NCBI GenBank assembly: GCA_029817715.1 | Contig: JARUPY010000295.1 | Coordinates: 54,107-118,106, forward strand | DNA length: 64,000 nt | Source: Melastoma dodecandrum | Lineage: Eukaryota > Streptophyta > Magnoliopsida > Myrtales > Melastomataceae | Direction of reading: 5' to 3' | Part shown: piece after piece, positions 34,466-47,466 of the stretch | Position numbering within the stretch: the first letter of the stretch is position 1 | Layout of the letters: each line of letters starts with the position of its first letter | Position numbers and translations under genes: made by a program | Notes under the pieces: model-generated | What the model saw: the letters and a program-made list of their open reading frames with translations, nothing else | What the model was told of the DNA's origin: nothing | Databases searched by the model: none

Positions 34466-35490
34466 ATTGGTTAGTGGTGAGATTCTTGGCAAGATGCTAC
34501 AGAATCTACAGCAAATCATGAGGTAGAGTATATGTTTACAGCATTATGTTTTGCTACAGGATTAAATCGTAGAAGCCGGTTGGTGGATAGCGGATGTACC
34601 CACCACATTACGTATGATGAGAAGTCATTTACAAGTTTAGATAAAGCTTATATACTAGAGTGAAGATTGAAAATGGCGATTACATTGACGTTGAAGGGAA
34701 ATGAAATATTTTCATTGATGGTTCAAAAGGTCAAAAGTTGATAACTGATGTGTTGTACGTACCTAAGATTGACCAAAGCCTTTTGAGCGTAGGTCACTTA
34801 TGGAGTAGGGGTATAAAGTGATATTTGAAGAAAAATTCTGCTTGATAGTAGATTCTTCTGGGAATGGGCTACTTAAAATTAATATGAAAGAAAAGTGTTT
34901 CTATTTTGATCCAGTATCACAAAGTTAGCAAGCTATGGCGACTCAAGTCAATGAAGCAGAAGTTTGGTACAGAAGGTTCGGGCAATCTCACAGCAATGCT
35001 ATGGAGTATTTGCAAAAGAATGAGATGGTATAAGGACTTCTTGTTCTACAGAAGGTTGTGTCCGACTGTAGAACATGCTTGGTGAGAAATCAGACCCGAC
35101 TTCCTTTTGAGAGTTCAAGTCTGAGAAAGAATGAAAAGGTAATTGTGAGCAGAGATGTCAAGTTCTTTGGTGAAGAGAAGTGGAATTGGACGAGCAGAAG
35201 GTAGGATTCCGAGTAGACTTGGCATGCATTACAGAAGCCTATTTTGGAGGAACGGAACATTGGAGAACAGAATGTTGAGGGACAGAACGTCGAGCAGCAA
35301 CTAAATCCTGATGAACAAGTTTATGATCCACCAATAAAAGTTACAATACAGGAGAAGATTTGCGTAGAGCAACTAGAAAGTTTCTATGTTGCAGAACATG
35401 AACAAAAGTTAAAGTTCTACTATCTTAAAGGAAGATTTGAATTGCTCAAGTAGAAGATTGGTATATCAACTCTTGATCCAAGGAGGAGTG

Positions 35491-35880
35491 TGTTGGATTG
35501 GTTCAAGACTGATGATAATGGAGATTAAATGTTGATGTTAGTAGAGAGTTAATGAGTTGGATAATGGCAAAGATTAAATAAGGCTTAGTGGTCTAGAGTT
35601 AATGGATGCTATTTTGGGGTAGTTGAAGAGTTTTTATTTGGTCTATTTATGTAATTTGATGCATCACGCATCATTCTGTCAATCATCAATCTAAAACAAA
35701 AAAAAAAGCATTTGCTCGAAGTGTTGTTTGTGTTTCAAGTGTTTCAATTTGGCCTCCATCTGCAGAAGGTTATGCGCTGCAGATGCTAGTGTCTGCAGAA
35801 AGATCTATTGTTCTCTGTCTTGCTTCTATTGTAATTTATGCTATTGATACATGTTTGTTTCTGCAACGTGAGAACGTACA
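35491..35880 (+). repeat. Right LTR of the short copia element
   Basis: 390 bp, starting TGTTGGATTGG and ending GAACGTACA, preceded by a purine-rich tract as expected for a plus-strand primer. Confidence 0.85.
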
Positions 35881-36610
35881 ATAATGTGTATTCTTGGTCA
35901 AGCAGAGAATGGATGCGTCTCTTAGCGAAGTGGCGCATGTGAACTAGTATGATACTTAAGAGGGCAATATTGATGTAAGGGTGTTCCCCTTGGACAAATA
36001 CGAATGGGTTCCCCTTGGACAAATACGATACTTGTAAAGGGCGCATAGATTGAGAAATGGTGCGACCTTAAAGGGCATTAGAGGGCGGTTATATTTTTAT
36101 GTGACACGACCCTTGGGAATGGTTGTGGTGGTTAGTGAAAGGTAACGATCCTTATAAGAAGGCTTGTAAAGGGGCGTAGGATAAGAAATTAAGAGTTGTC
36201 CCATTGAGTTCTAATAAAAGTTGAGTTGTCTCAAAAAGAGAAAGCTAGATAAGAAAGAAAAGGCTTCTGTTATGTGGTGATAAAGCTAGCCGTGCTTAAG
36301 AGCGAGTGTGACACTACATAGGGCGACTATTTGTGGGTGGTTGTTTCACCCGTGACACCTAGTACCCTCGTATTGCCACGCCAAAGTCTGGTGTGGCCAC
36401 AACAATACTTCTGTGCATGACGGACACCTCTGTATGGTCATACCGAATTCTGATATGGCCACACCAACAATTTTGTTTACCCATGACACTAAATATCCAA
36501 CAACTGATACTGGGATTTCACTTTGTTCAAGAGGCTAGCGTTGAGTTTCTGCATAAATGCAAGCGATCTTCAGTTAGTGGCCATAGATATCTTCAATAAA
36601 GGTTCTTCGC
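35881..36610. other. Spacer
   Basis: No gene is recognised. Short near-repeats (GGTTCCCCTTGGACAAATACGA at about 35,980 and 36,010; TGGCCACACCA/TGGTCATACC around 36,400-36,470) suggest repetitive DNA. Confidence 0.35.
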
Positions 36611-39413
36611 CGGCACGGGCTTGAGCTTCGATGAGGCAGAGAGAACACTAATAGAAAATGGCCTGATGCGCCCCGCGATTATAATTTCCCTGTTGATGGC
36701 AACTTCTGTGGAATGCATTCTTCCATCCATTCAACATAAATACCCAATGGTTGCATTATGTTAGTTTTGGTCTTCATAAGCGTATCGTTGCAGTCCTATC
36801 AGGTCAGTAGCATCGGCCTCTTCGCTTCGTACACGCATAACGACTCCTGCATAATCCGTATATGTTCTGGCCTTCTTTTGCAATTCCAATCAGGAATTCG
36901 GCAGTTCAAAAGCAGCAATGAAGCTGACAGAATTCGTGAAGTTCCCGGTTAAGGTACAGCTGTGCGCAAGCAGAGTTTCAGACCGAACTTGTGGAGCAAG
37001 TCGATCAGAAGGATGTCACTCCAGGACATATCATGATCTTCGAACTGGGGGGCCTTTTCCCTGGCGACATAAGATTACCGGCTTCGAAGCACCTCATTGT
37101 CAGTACCTTTTCCTCTGAACTTTGGGAAATAGATCGTCCATTCCAAAGGCGAAAGGCTACTAACTACTTAAGCTGTTGCCGATCATTTTTGCAGTCAGTC
37201 GTCATTGACAGGCGAATCAAGATCAACCGAGAAAATGGCCGATATCAAAGAAGACAAGAGCACTCCCCTCCTGGACTTATGAAATATATGTGCTTCATGG
37301 TATAGAGTTTTCCGACAATGGGGTGTGTTGTTGCTGTGCTCGGCTATTATGGACTTACGTTTTGCAGAGCACGAACGTGATCTCTGGGAATGATACCAGC
37401 CTGGTGATCTTGACGGGCTCCAGGACTTACATGAGCACAATATTCTCAACAATTGGGAAGCAGAAGCCACTTGACGACTTCGAGAGTGGTGTTTGGAGAA
37501 TATCCTATGTGCTCGTCGGCGTCATGTTGATAGTTGTCACCGTAATAATCTTGGCGGAGTACTACACTTCTCACGAGCTGAGCGAGAGCATTATTTTTGT
37601 TATCTCCATCGCTTGCGCGCTAACTCCTCAGATGCTACCCCTTATAGTAAACGCAAGTCTTGTGCAAGGTGCACTCACCATGGCAAAGGACAGGTGAGTC
37701 GCATGAGCTTAACCACTATTCGAGATGTCGGATCCATGTAAGTTTTGTGGCCACAAGTCTGTTTTCAGGTTTTGGCTGAAACACAAGCTCACTGCGGTTA
37801 ACAGATTGCCTTCTTGCTGCTAGGGACATCTTACGCATCGACAAGACTGGTACACTTACCATGGACCGCTTGATACTAACGGATCATCTAGAGAGATGGG
37901 TAAAACACGAGAGAAGGTCTTGCGGTTTGCATTTCTCGATTCTTACTTCAGGACAGATCAGAAGTATCCTCTCAACGATGCCATACTGGCATATGTTTAT
38001 AAAAACGGGTACAGGTTTCAGCCATCGAAATGGGTAAAGGTAGACGAAATTCCCTTCGATATCATAAGAAGAGTGTCAGTCATCTTGGAAACCGAATCTT
38101 CGTCCCGAGATTCAAGTAGGAAGTTTCTGGAGAGGTACATGATAACGAAAGGAGCTCTGGAGGAAGTCATGAAGGTTTGTTCGTCCATTGAGAGGAACGA
38201 CACTGGTGCCATCACGGAATTTTCTGACGATGAGTATCGGAGGACAAGTTTGGGAGAAGACATTAGCAACGAGGGGCTACGGACCACCATCAGGGTTGCA
38301 GCGAAGAGGCTGAGACTGGATAAAAACGTTGGTAGCGAGGATGCCAATGAGTCGACTGAATCTGACACGATGTTCCCAGGACTCACTTTCTTTGACCCAC
38401 CAAAGGACACAGCTAAGCAGGCGTTACGGTCATTAGCCAGGAAGGGAGTGAAGGCGAAAGTGTTGACGAGTCTTGGTTTGGCAATCAAGGTATGCAAGTG
38501 TCGGAATAACAACCACAGACGTGATAACGGGACCAGAGCTCGAGCTTCTGGACCAGGATTCGTTCCACACTACTGTTCAGAGGGGGACCTTTCAAAATCG
38601 GCTTACTCCAACCCAAAATCATCGTGCAGTGTAATCATTACAGACTGTTGGCAACCACGCTGCCGGCTTCCTGGGTGATGGAATAAACGGCCAACGTTGG
38701 CATATCTGTCCTAAGGGATATCGGTGGCCAAAGATATTTCAGACATTGTACTACTCGAGAAGGACCTTAACGTCCTTGTCGTGGGAGTCGAGTCAGGCCG
38801 CATGACCTTCGGTAATACGATGAAGTACATAAAGATGTCAGTGATCGCCAACGTTGGAAGCGCAGCATCCCTCCTCATAGCAACCCTGTTCCTCAAATTC
38901 GAGCCATGGACACCGAGGCAGCTCCTCAAGCAGAATTTCCTGTACAGCGTTGGCCAAACAGCAATCCCTTGGGATAATATGGCAGAAGACTACATCAAAG
39001 TTCCGCAAAGCTGGTCTCAGAAAGGCATGCCGATGTTCATCCTATGGAACGACCCTGTCTGCATGCTATGTGATGCCACTACCTTACTATTCGATCCGTT
39101 CTATTACCAAACCTATTAAGTGGAAGCAGCTCCGTTTTTCCGGTCTACTAATGCAGACGTTGATCATCCACCTTATCCGGACAGAGAAGATCCCTTTCAA
39201 TAAGGAGATCGCGTCATGGCCTGTGCTTCTGTCAACGGCCATCATTTCGGCAGTCACGATCGTCATACCGTACACCACTATTGGCAAGGTGATGGGTTCA
39301 TATCATCGCCATTTACATACTTCGGGTTCCTAGTCGTACTATTTATCGGATATTCCACGGTCGGTCAGATAGTAATGAGAATCTACATCCTTGGACACAA
39401 GAAATGGTTATGA
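36611..39413 (+). pseudogene. P3B-type ATPase, PH1-like, heavily damaged
   Basis: The sequence follows the plant P3B-ATPase family (petunia PH1, related to bacterial MgtA), a vacuolar pump that works with a P3A pump to hyperacidify vacuoles. Visible parts in order: TGLSFDEAERTLIEN; WQLLWNAFFHPFN; MLVLVFISVSL; SLTGES (A domain); YMSTIFSTIGKQKP; CALTPQMLPLIVN (membrane motif); IDKTGTLTMDR (phosphorylation site); KWVKVDEIPFD; MITKGALEE (nucleotide site); TFFDPPKDTAKQAL; FLGDGIN; LLEKDLNVLVVGVESG; YSVGQTAIPWDNM; MQTLIIHLIRTEKIPF; and a C-terminal HKKWL followed by a stop (39,411-39,413). Lesions: lost G near 36,660; deletion near 36,738 removing part of the first hairpin; frameshift near 36,975; TGA 37,280-37,282; frameshift after DHLERW (37,895); loss of GD in VLTGDS (38,464); TAA 38,632-38,634; deletion after GDGIN. 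Confidence 0.9.
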
Positions 39414-39778
39414 AACAGAACAAGAGATGAGAAAAATTTTGTCCGAAATCTCATCCGTAACCTCCAGAATCGAAGTGGTCGTTGTAAGAACCGACGGCCG
39501 GACGTATGTTGAGCTTTAACGGAAATCTTAAGACATGGGAGTTCGTTTGCTGCTTCCATCAAGTGACAGAATATCAGCATCTGATGATGATCTCCAGATC
39601 TGGTTGCAGGAACTTTCGCCACGCACACTTTTCGCTTCCTTTGCGAACTAACTGTGATTATGGACCATCGATGTTCTACAAATCTCCATAAGATAAAGTC
39701 GAATCCCTTTCACGTCTCTCCTTTCCATCTCTGGACCCATCTCCCAAGTTAGTTCCTCAGCACCGATGGATACCAACG

Positions 39779-40172
39779 TTAATGAACCCGAGATACATTC
39801 ATGTCCCTCACTATTGGTGCGGTGCACAAGGAACAATTCTTGTTCGACCTCAGCCAGGTATCAACACAGGCTACGATTTGGCAGGATCCGAAGTTCCTCG
39901 CCTTCTCCAAACTCCCCAAGACAAATGGTACACTCCGTCCCATCAATCAGGCCGTCACAACCGGCCGATCCAGCCCTACTGTGTTGATCAACCAAACGGT
40001 GATCGATTCGACCGTGATCACCCTCACGAAGGGAATCAACAGGCACACTGAACATAACAGGGGCACTGGGGCTCGTCGCATTCCGACCGAGGCAGGACCG
40101 CCGGATGATTGCGATGAGGAAGGCCAGCAGGAGAGAGGCCACGAAGACGAAGGCAGCCAGGCTCATGGTCAC
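39779..40172 (-). pseudogene. RING-H2 (ATL-type) ubiquitin ligase, RING core deleted
   Basis: The minus strand opens with MTMSLAAFVFVASLLLAFLI, an N-terminal membrane segment as in ATL E3 ligases. It reaches ECTICLGEFGEGEELRILPN, the first half of a RING-H2 finger. The next residues should supply Cys-x-His-xx-His; they are missing. The sequence resumes one frame away with CVDTWLRSNKNCSLCTAPI and a stop at 39,779-39,781. The deletion therefore removes three zinc ligands and shifts the frame. The GLD box usual in ATLs is not evident. It is a decayed single-exon gene, tail to tail with the P3B pseudogene. Confidence 0.7.
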
Positions 40173-41032
40173 TGGAGTGTCGTGCTTAGGTTGTAGAAGA
40201 TGGGGAGGGGTGACAGGACAGGGGGAAGAGTTTCAGGATAAGATTCAGAGGATGGAGACGTGATCTCCGTCACGTTGTAGTGGGAAAAGAGGCAGTTTCC
40301 TACGTAAGGGCATCATTGCAAACCTTGAGGAAAGATTAGCAAAATGGAAAACGCCCACCCTAACGAATCCACAGCCAAGGAAAGCATTCCCACATTACCA
40401 CAAAGATACAAGGAAATCACATGGCAGCTGAGGGGTTAGTGCTGGTGGTCAAGATGGAACGCATGTCGTGTAAGAAAAGTTGGAAAAGAAACAGATGAGT
40501 GTCACGTTTTTGCATCCCCCAGTCCAGCCCCTTCTCTTTCTCAACCCAAGAAGAAGCAAGTTAGTCAGAGAGCTGCTGCTCCCTTACCTTTCAACTCTCC
40601 AAATCCCAGGCAACCGGCCACACACTGCACCCTTATTATTCGGAAACCCATATAATGGCCCCGTGCATTCTAATTGAACCGGGACTTGCCGATTTAGTAC
40701 GCCCTGAAGCATTCACTCATTTATTCCTCCACCGCCCGATTTCTACACTACTAAATCACACCCCTTAACACACGGAAAAAGTAAATGCAGTAATTGATGC
40801 GACGCAACACGTAGCTAGATAAGATCTGTATACTCTATTTAAACTAAGGCAGGATCCCTTATTGGGCAGTGGACAAGGGAACCACTTCCGGATCCTATCG
40901 GAGCTTTTTGTACATCATATCAACTATACACAGCTAAGGAGGAATATGTACAGAGGTTACAAAGCTAAAAAAGAACTGTTAATCAATGCCGGCTATTATG
41001 TTAGGTAAGCAGAAAAAGAAGAAAAAACTAAT
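40173..41032. other. Spacer upstream of ATL and downstream of the helicase gene
   Basis: A GA-rich stretch near 40,200-40,260 may be the ATL 5' region. No gene is seen. Confidence 0.4.
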
Positions 41033-44000
41033 TTAGATAGAGTTATGAATCGACCTCAGATGACTGTAGCAGTCGTCGCTTGTAGCATAGACCTCCAGGC
41101 ACATCCAGCAGATATGCTTCCCACATCGACACTCCACATGATTGCAGCCATCTACCTTCTCGATGATGAACCCACAACACGGGCATCTCTGCACGTGCTC
41201 CTTACCCACACACCACTTCAGTACAGATGAGTCCGGATCATTCTTGAATCGTCTGTACAGCTCGCAGGACAAGTACGGATGGTACTCCAAATGGCAGGTG
41301 GTACAGGTCTCCGCATGACATGCCTCACAGGCGAAGGGCTCACCCGTGGTGGAGACGCGGTAGACCGACGGACAGTCAGGGGAAGGACAAAACCGATACA
41401 GTCCCCCGCTTGACGCAACGTGGGAACTTAACGAGGCCCGGAAGAGTTCCTCTGATTTCTCAGTTGAGAGCAGTATTTTCATGTCGACAATCCATATGGG
41501 CACGCCACAACCCTCGTGTGCACAACGAATAGGGAAACTGTCGAGATTCTTTATAGCTGACTCGAATTGCTCCACCAAGCACAACCGACAAAACATATGG
41601 CCACAACCTTCAAGTTGGTAACCATCATCAACCTCGCATAAGCAAATGGAGCAGTCTTGTGAATGTTTTCCATCCAACTGCACTTGTGAAAGAGAGATAC
41701 TTTGAGTCAGATCATGAATAATCGCCTCTGCTTTCTCTTTTGCATCCATGTCACCTTTTACAGAGATAACATGTTGTCGTACATTCAATGAAAATTCAGC
41801 ATCGGGAACCTTGTCCTTAAGTCCATTGAGCTTTGGTCCAAATGACTCAACCACTGCCTTCATGAGATTAGCAGGGAGACCCCTGCCACGAAGTTGAATT
41901 TCGAGTTTCTTGCTCTCATAGAGATTTAAGAGAGATTCGATCAATTTATGCTCAGCCTTGGAAACTTTTTCTGAACCTCCAAATATTCTTACATTCAATG
42001 TATGTCTGTCGAAGAGGACCCATGTTCCAGTCTCACGCTGCACCGTCCTCATGAGGGTGATGCCATCTCTTGAGAAGAGAAGCTGTATCATGGCAGGAAT
42101 AAAATGGGAACGATCGATAGTCTTACCCCTCATCAGCTCTTCCACAGGCCTAAGCAACTCAGCCACAACTCTCGTCGCAGGAGCAGATATCTTGACCCGA
42201 TAACAGCCATTATAACTTCTGTCCAAGGAACATTCACAACCTGTACATCACAGTTGCGAGCAAGTGAACAACCGATGCAGGACATGATATACAGATGGAC
42301 ACATCTAGAAGTAAATAATTCCATTCAAAACGTATGCTTCAGGAAAGAAATCATTATCACATAATATACCATCATTCTCTCATATATAACAATCACTGCA
42401 TGAAGGAAACTCATAAAGGCATGAGTAACAAAAATTTAATCAGCCGGAAACCATAAGCAACCGCGAGTTTAAAAACTATGCAACATCACCACTTAAGGAG
42501 GGCAAATTTATCAACATATCACGTGTAGCGAAACAAAAAAGGTCAGGCATAATATTGTGAGCTCCTAGCTAGTTTCCAGAAGATCATATGATTAGAGCAG
42601 GACCCTGGAAGTAAAATCATTTTTGTTTACCCTGACATGTTCGATTAAATGAATAAAACCACAAAATAGTAAAGTAAGATCATAACAAGTCTTTTCAGAA
42701 AAATAACTATAAAGGAGACATCATGATATTGAGAACAAAAACCAGAATTGCGTTTGGAATGTGAGAGAGCATTACCCTGAATATGCCTGAAACTTGCAAG
42801 CAGAGCATCGAGTTCCTCCGTAATTACACAGTACACCGACGCAGGACAAGATAAGGAGCTGTGAAACAGCTGCTGACATTTCATCTTCTGCCATGGCAAA
42901 CAACCAGGCAACACCCTTCCTTCAATTTGCTCCAATGCTTTAGCTGCCTCCAAGTGTAATCTTCCATCAAAAATAATCAGCGCTCTTGTGAAGGCATCTT
43001 TGGGCTCAGAAGGGAAGACTTGAACCTGGCAACGACTTCCAAGAGGATTACTTTTGGGCATGAAGGGAGTAATTTCCTTCAGAAGGGCTTCTTGACAATC
43101 TTTGTAAGGAACGCTTTCCACAGCATCTCCTCTAACAAGGAAAAAATCACGGATCGGCCTGTTGGTGGCACTTCTTAAGAAATTTAGCACTTCATCATCA
43201 GAAAGTTCTTTTCCTAGTCCACTTATCAGCAAATTTTCACAGCACCTGTTGCTCACTTCACACCGGATAAACTTTCCTCCAATAATCAGGTTGGATAAGT
43301 CATTTAACATGCCGCATAAGTCACGTCTATCACACTTCAAAATTCCATAACCTTTGCTGATCCTCCGGGGCCAAGAGACTTTTGCTCGAACAGCTGGAAA
43401 TGAGAACATTCTGTTATCACTCCCAAGAGTCAATCGTGAAGGCAATATCGTCAAGATGCCTCCACTAAACTCGACTCCGTTCAACTCAAATGCTTGTTTG
43501 GCAGCATCTGGAGAGAGAAAAGTTACTTTTGCCCATCTATCAGGGTAATCACCCTCCTGCCTGTTAGGTGGATATTTCTGGACTGCAACAATGCTGCCAT
43601 ATGTGCTTCCCTCAAGAAAAAACCCGAAGTTCATTGTCGTCAAGTGCACCACAGTTTGAATGACACACGTCAACAGTCAAAAATCTACCATCTAGTTCTA
43701 GATGCTTAATCTCAGCCCCAGAGCCAAACAGTGCTAGAGGGGCTGAGACACCAGGGCTGTGATATAGCAATTTCTCCAGGCATTCATTCTGCATCCATCT
43801 TCTCTGACATTCCAGTGAACCAAAAACAAGAGAATACACCTTCTCAATGTCGTTCAATGAAGCAAACAAGGAAACCTCATTCTCATCAACATTTACTTGA
43901 ATGCTGATTCTTTCATCCACACATTCTTTCCTTAAAAAAGATTCAAGAGAGAGTACATTAGTGTTGCCCCTTCCACAAAACCTTTTCAGGAGAGTACAGC

Positions 44001-47000
44001 CGTACCCAGTTATCACTCTCAATTGCAACTTCTTTCTCTCAATCTTCAAAAAATCAAATAATGGACGAGGATTAAGGGCGGATAGAAATTCAAAATCAAA
44101 AGCCGTTACACAGACCAGGTATGGGACAGCCAGTGATAGGATTTCACTAAAGATAACCCATCCCGGCTTCTGACCAAATGTCAGCAAAGAGCATGAAGGG
44201 TGCAACTGTACATGCTGTCTGCTCAAAGCCACTTCATAACCAAGTTTATCATTACCTGAGAACATTGCAACATTTTCTGAAAGACAGGAAAGTATAATCT
44301 TCTTCAATTGTGCATCGAGTTCAGTACAATCAGAAGGATTCCAGCGCCAGAAAGGTGGAGTTGAGACGTTCAGCTCTCTCCATAGACAATCTTTGAATTC
44401 CTTAACCGTATCATGGCACCTTCTCATTGATTTTGCATTTATACTGTTATCCCAACACCACTTGTTCCGCAAGTCTGGAGGTACAGCTTCCCATTCTCTG
44501 TACACGGAGAGAAGAGTGAACAGATCCCCACCACAGTGGCAAAACTGCACCTTAATGCAATCAGATTTCAACTTATCTTCATCAGTACCAACCCTGCAAA
44601 ATATGGTACTCGCATTGGCCATAACTGCTGCAAGAACAATGCCTTCTTTACCCAAACATTGAGCAAAACAACTGAGAACCATCTTACCAAGACGAGGCTC
44701 AGTTCCAAGCTTGACAATGTTCCAGCCTTCACCAGTCAACTCATAAGCATCACCAACACTAGTGATTGCTCCCAATTGGACGTGATTTCTGAGGGCTGCA
44801 GCAATAGCTTCATTCGGAGGTGCGTCAACAAAATCAAAATCTTTCAAATTCTTCACCCCAAGTGCAAGGATCTTCAAAACAGCAATACCCAAACTAACTC
44901 TCCGTATTTCAGGCTCCTGTCTGTCTGGCATTGACTCAAAGTCATACTCAGAATAAAGTCTATAACAGCAGCCAGGTTCTGTCCTCCCAGCACGACCAGC
45001 CCTTTGTTTGGGCAGAGCTCTTGCTTATGGGGGATACTCTAAGGACATTCATCCCACTGCTAGCTTCAAATTTACTTTCTTTTGCCATGCCAGAATCAAT
45101 CACATATTTAACACCGGGATTGTCAATGATGTCTCAGCTATGTTGGTGGAAAAGATAACTTTCCTTTTCCCCTCAAAATTCTGGAAACACTCGAGTCTGC
45201 TCTTCATGAGTGAGTTTTCCATGTAAGGGCAATGCAGTGGCAGTTGGGGACTGAAAGTTATCGCACGCCCATTCTACTTCTGACTGAGAAGTTAAAAATG
45301 CCAGGATAGTCCCTTCACCCTCTTTCTTGTGAATTTCAGTTGCTGTCCTCACTGTGTCAGATACATAGGAAGCGACACCAGAATGGCTACTTTGGTCAAA
45401 TACAGGAGACTTGTATATGATATCAACAGGAAAGTTTCTTCCCAGCACATGGAAAATCTCACAACCGTAAAAGTAGTCTGACAGTTGCTTTGCATCAGCT
45501 GTTGCGGACATTATAATGAGTCTCAAATGAGGCTTCTCTCCAAGTAGTTGCTTCAACATCGCCAAAAGGAGGTCAGTGCTCAGGCTTCTTTCATGAGCCT
45601 CATCAACTATCACACACGAAATTCTAGATAAATCCTTATCATGCATGTAGTGCCGTAGTAAACAGGTATCGGTCGTGAACGTAATCTTTGAATCAAATCT
45701 CCGATAAGATGAAAAGACAGGGTAACAGCTAACTGCATTGTCCCCATAACAACCAGCACTTTCATCTCCAACCCGTTCACTCAAAGAGACAGCTGCAATT
45801 TTGCGAGGCTGAGTGCATACGATGGCACAATCTGCAGCCACTCCTGAATCAGCCAGATACTGAACCAATTGTGTGCTTTTGCCTGAACCAGTTTCAACCG
45901 ACCAGTATCATTACCTGTACATATCCCAATATCTGAGCCACATTTTGAAGAATAATATCCAAAATAAAGATAAAATTTCGTCCGTGAGATTGGCAAGACA
46001 CTGTCATCATCAGCTTCCCAATTATCAAGAAAAAGATCTCATTGTTTCAAGCAAAGCTTTCTAGACATTACGCTTTTCTATAAAGTGATGACACTACCAT
46101 CACGCCCCACCCACAAAAAAAAAATAATCCAACCAATTTCGAGTAAATATTGAGTTATTAGAAAACATAATTTAAAACTGCTTTTTGCAAGAAGGCTGCT
46201 TAAAAGAATGCCGTTCACAATCCTAAAGACATCCAAAGAATCATTTGACAACTACCCCAGTTCTTCAGTTTCTGTTCACATTTCGGGAGCTGATAGAATA
46301 AACTGAAACTTCAGGACACTTCCACCAGTATAATAAAAGAGAAATTGCATATCCTTGGGGAAAAAAACTCGTAAATGCAACTGTTCGATGATATTAATGA
46401 AACAATATTCCCAGCTATAGTCAGCAACATCCAAGAACCACAACTGGACGAAAAATATCACCACCACTCCACATTATCGTTCATATGAATAAGAAGAATC
46501 TTAGCAAAATTAATCAAGAAACAGAGTCCGCTCTACCTGAAAGCCATGAATTTTACAAAGAATGTCACTTCGACATGCATAAATAGGCAACCCTTCTTCA
46601 AGCCTCTTACATTCCCTCAAAACCATGAGATGAATCCGACACCAATCAAAGTCAAAGCCTTTCTCGTTGCTCAAAGGAAATGCGAAAACCCTGTTGCCTT
46701 CCTTGTGAATGCCCTCAAGATAATCTCTCACACAAAAGACAGCGTCCCTAAACTCCCTCAATCGTCTCTCTATTGAAACCTTCTCCACGTTTAAACCCTT
46801 CTGCCGTTCAATCAACGGATTGAATGTCCTTAACCGCTGTCTCTGGGAAAGAGACAATTTTATTTCCTCAAGCTCGTTCTTAACCTTGAGGAGCCTAAAA
46901 TCCCAACGCTTCATCACCTCACCAGAGTACACCACCTCCTCAATCCAGTCAATAAACACAAGCTTCAACCGATCGCGCAGCTCCGCAGCCTCTGCTGCGG

Positions 47001-47466
47001 AAGGCGCGTCAGAAACAAGAACAGGGGAAAACGCGTGGGACCTGGCAAGCCGCGAGGACCATATCGAGACAACCGCGTTGCGGGCATCGGCCCACATGGA
47101 AAAAGAGAGTGCGGCGATGGCACGGTGGCCAGGTGAGCAAACGTCACAGTCGGAAGGAGCCGGGCGACAGAATTCGGAGACGACGGATACGACATCTGTC
47201 CTGGAGGGGCGGGTGGAGGAGAGGGAGCGGAGTTCGAGGACGAAGGAGTGGGAAGGGGGGGACTTCTTGCGGAAGAGTTGGTGAGGGAGGAAGGAAAGAC
47301 GGGGGTTGGCGTCCAGGGAGGTCGTGGGTGGGGCTGTGGCTGGTATTGTTGTTGGAAGCGGAGGCGGAGAGGCGGAGGAGGCGGGGAGGGAGGTTCCAGG
47401 GGGGTGGAGGGCGGGGGGCGGGATGAGGACGGTGGGGTGTTGGTGTTAGAGTAGGGTTTGTCTCTC
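41033..47466 (-). CDS. DEAH-box RNA helicase fused to RBR ubiquitin ligase domain (DEAH11/DEAH12-like), frame broken
   Basis: Three exons: 46,537-47,466 (start MRDKPYSNTN, Pro-rich leader, then WADARNAVVSIW...), 42,776-45,914 and 41,033-42,240. The order is that of plant DEAH11/12 (about 1,700 residues): N-terminal region; helicase with GSGKSTQ (motif I), CTQPRKIAA (Ia), DEAHERS (II), MSATAD (III), LPLHGKL (IV), NIAETSLTIP (V) and QRAGRAGRT (VI), the last two split by frameshifts; helicase-associated region; RNA-binding-like region; then RING1-IBR-RING2 (CSICLCEVDDGYQLEGCGH, CPSPDCPSVY, CPCCGFIIEKVDGCNH, CRCGKHICWMCLEVY). The role in plants is poorly known. Single-base indels interrupt conserved coding at about 45,897 (inside motif I), 45,183, 45,114, 45,010 and 43,620. 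The Pro-rich leader and NPRLSFLPHQL also lie in different frames. Long open stretches of 439, 397 and 342 codons remain. Confidence 0.88.

Larger units (their letters stand above)
34075..35880 (+). mobile_element. Short, internally deleted Ty1/copia element with two LTRs
   Basis: Two direct repeats (34,075-34,465 and 35,491-35,880, about 390 bp each) begin TGT(A/T)GGATTGGTTCAAG and end GAGAACGTACA. A purine tract (AAGGAGGAGTG) precedes the right one. The interior of about 1 kb holds a copia protease remnant, VDSGCTHHITYDEKSFTSL (about 34,580-34,640), followed by many stops. GAG, reverse transcriptase and most of integrase are missing. Flanks (AGAAC left, ATAAT right) do not form a target duplication, so the two LTRs may come from recombination between elements or the flanks may be altered. 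Confidence 0.85.

Noticed and set aside
37690..37700. Intron donor GTGAGT after AKD(R) in the P3B-ATPase
   Set aside because: The bases that follow (GAGCTTAACC...GATGTCGGATCCATG) are the expected coding continuation, so TGA here is more likely a damaged Cys codon; not certain.
47109..47426. GC-rich 105-codon plus-strand frame (Arg/Gly-rich)
   Set aside because: Antisense to the Pro-rich leader of the DEAH11/12 gene; composition alone explains it.
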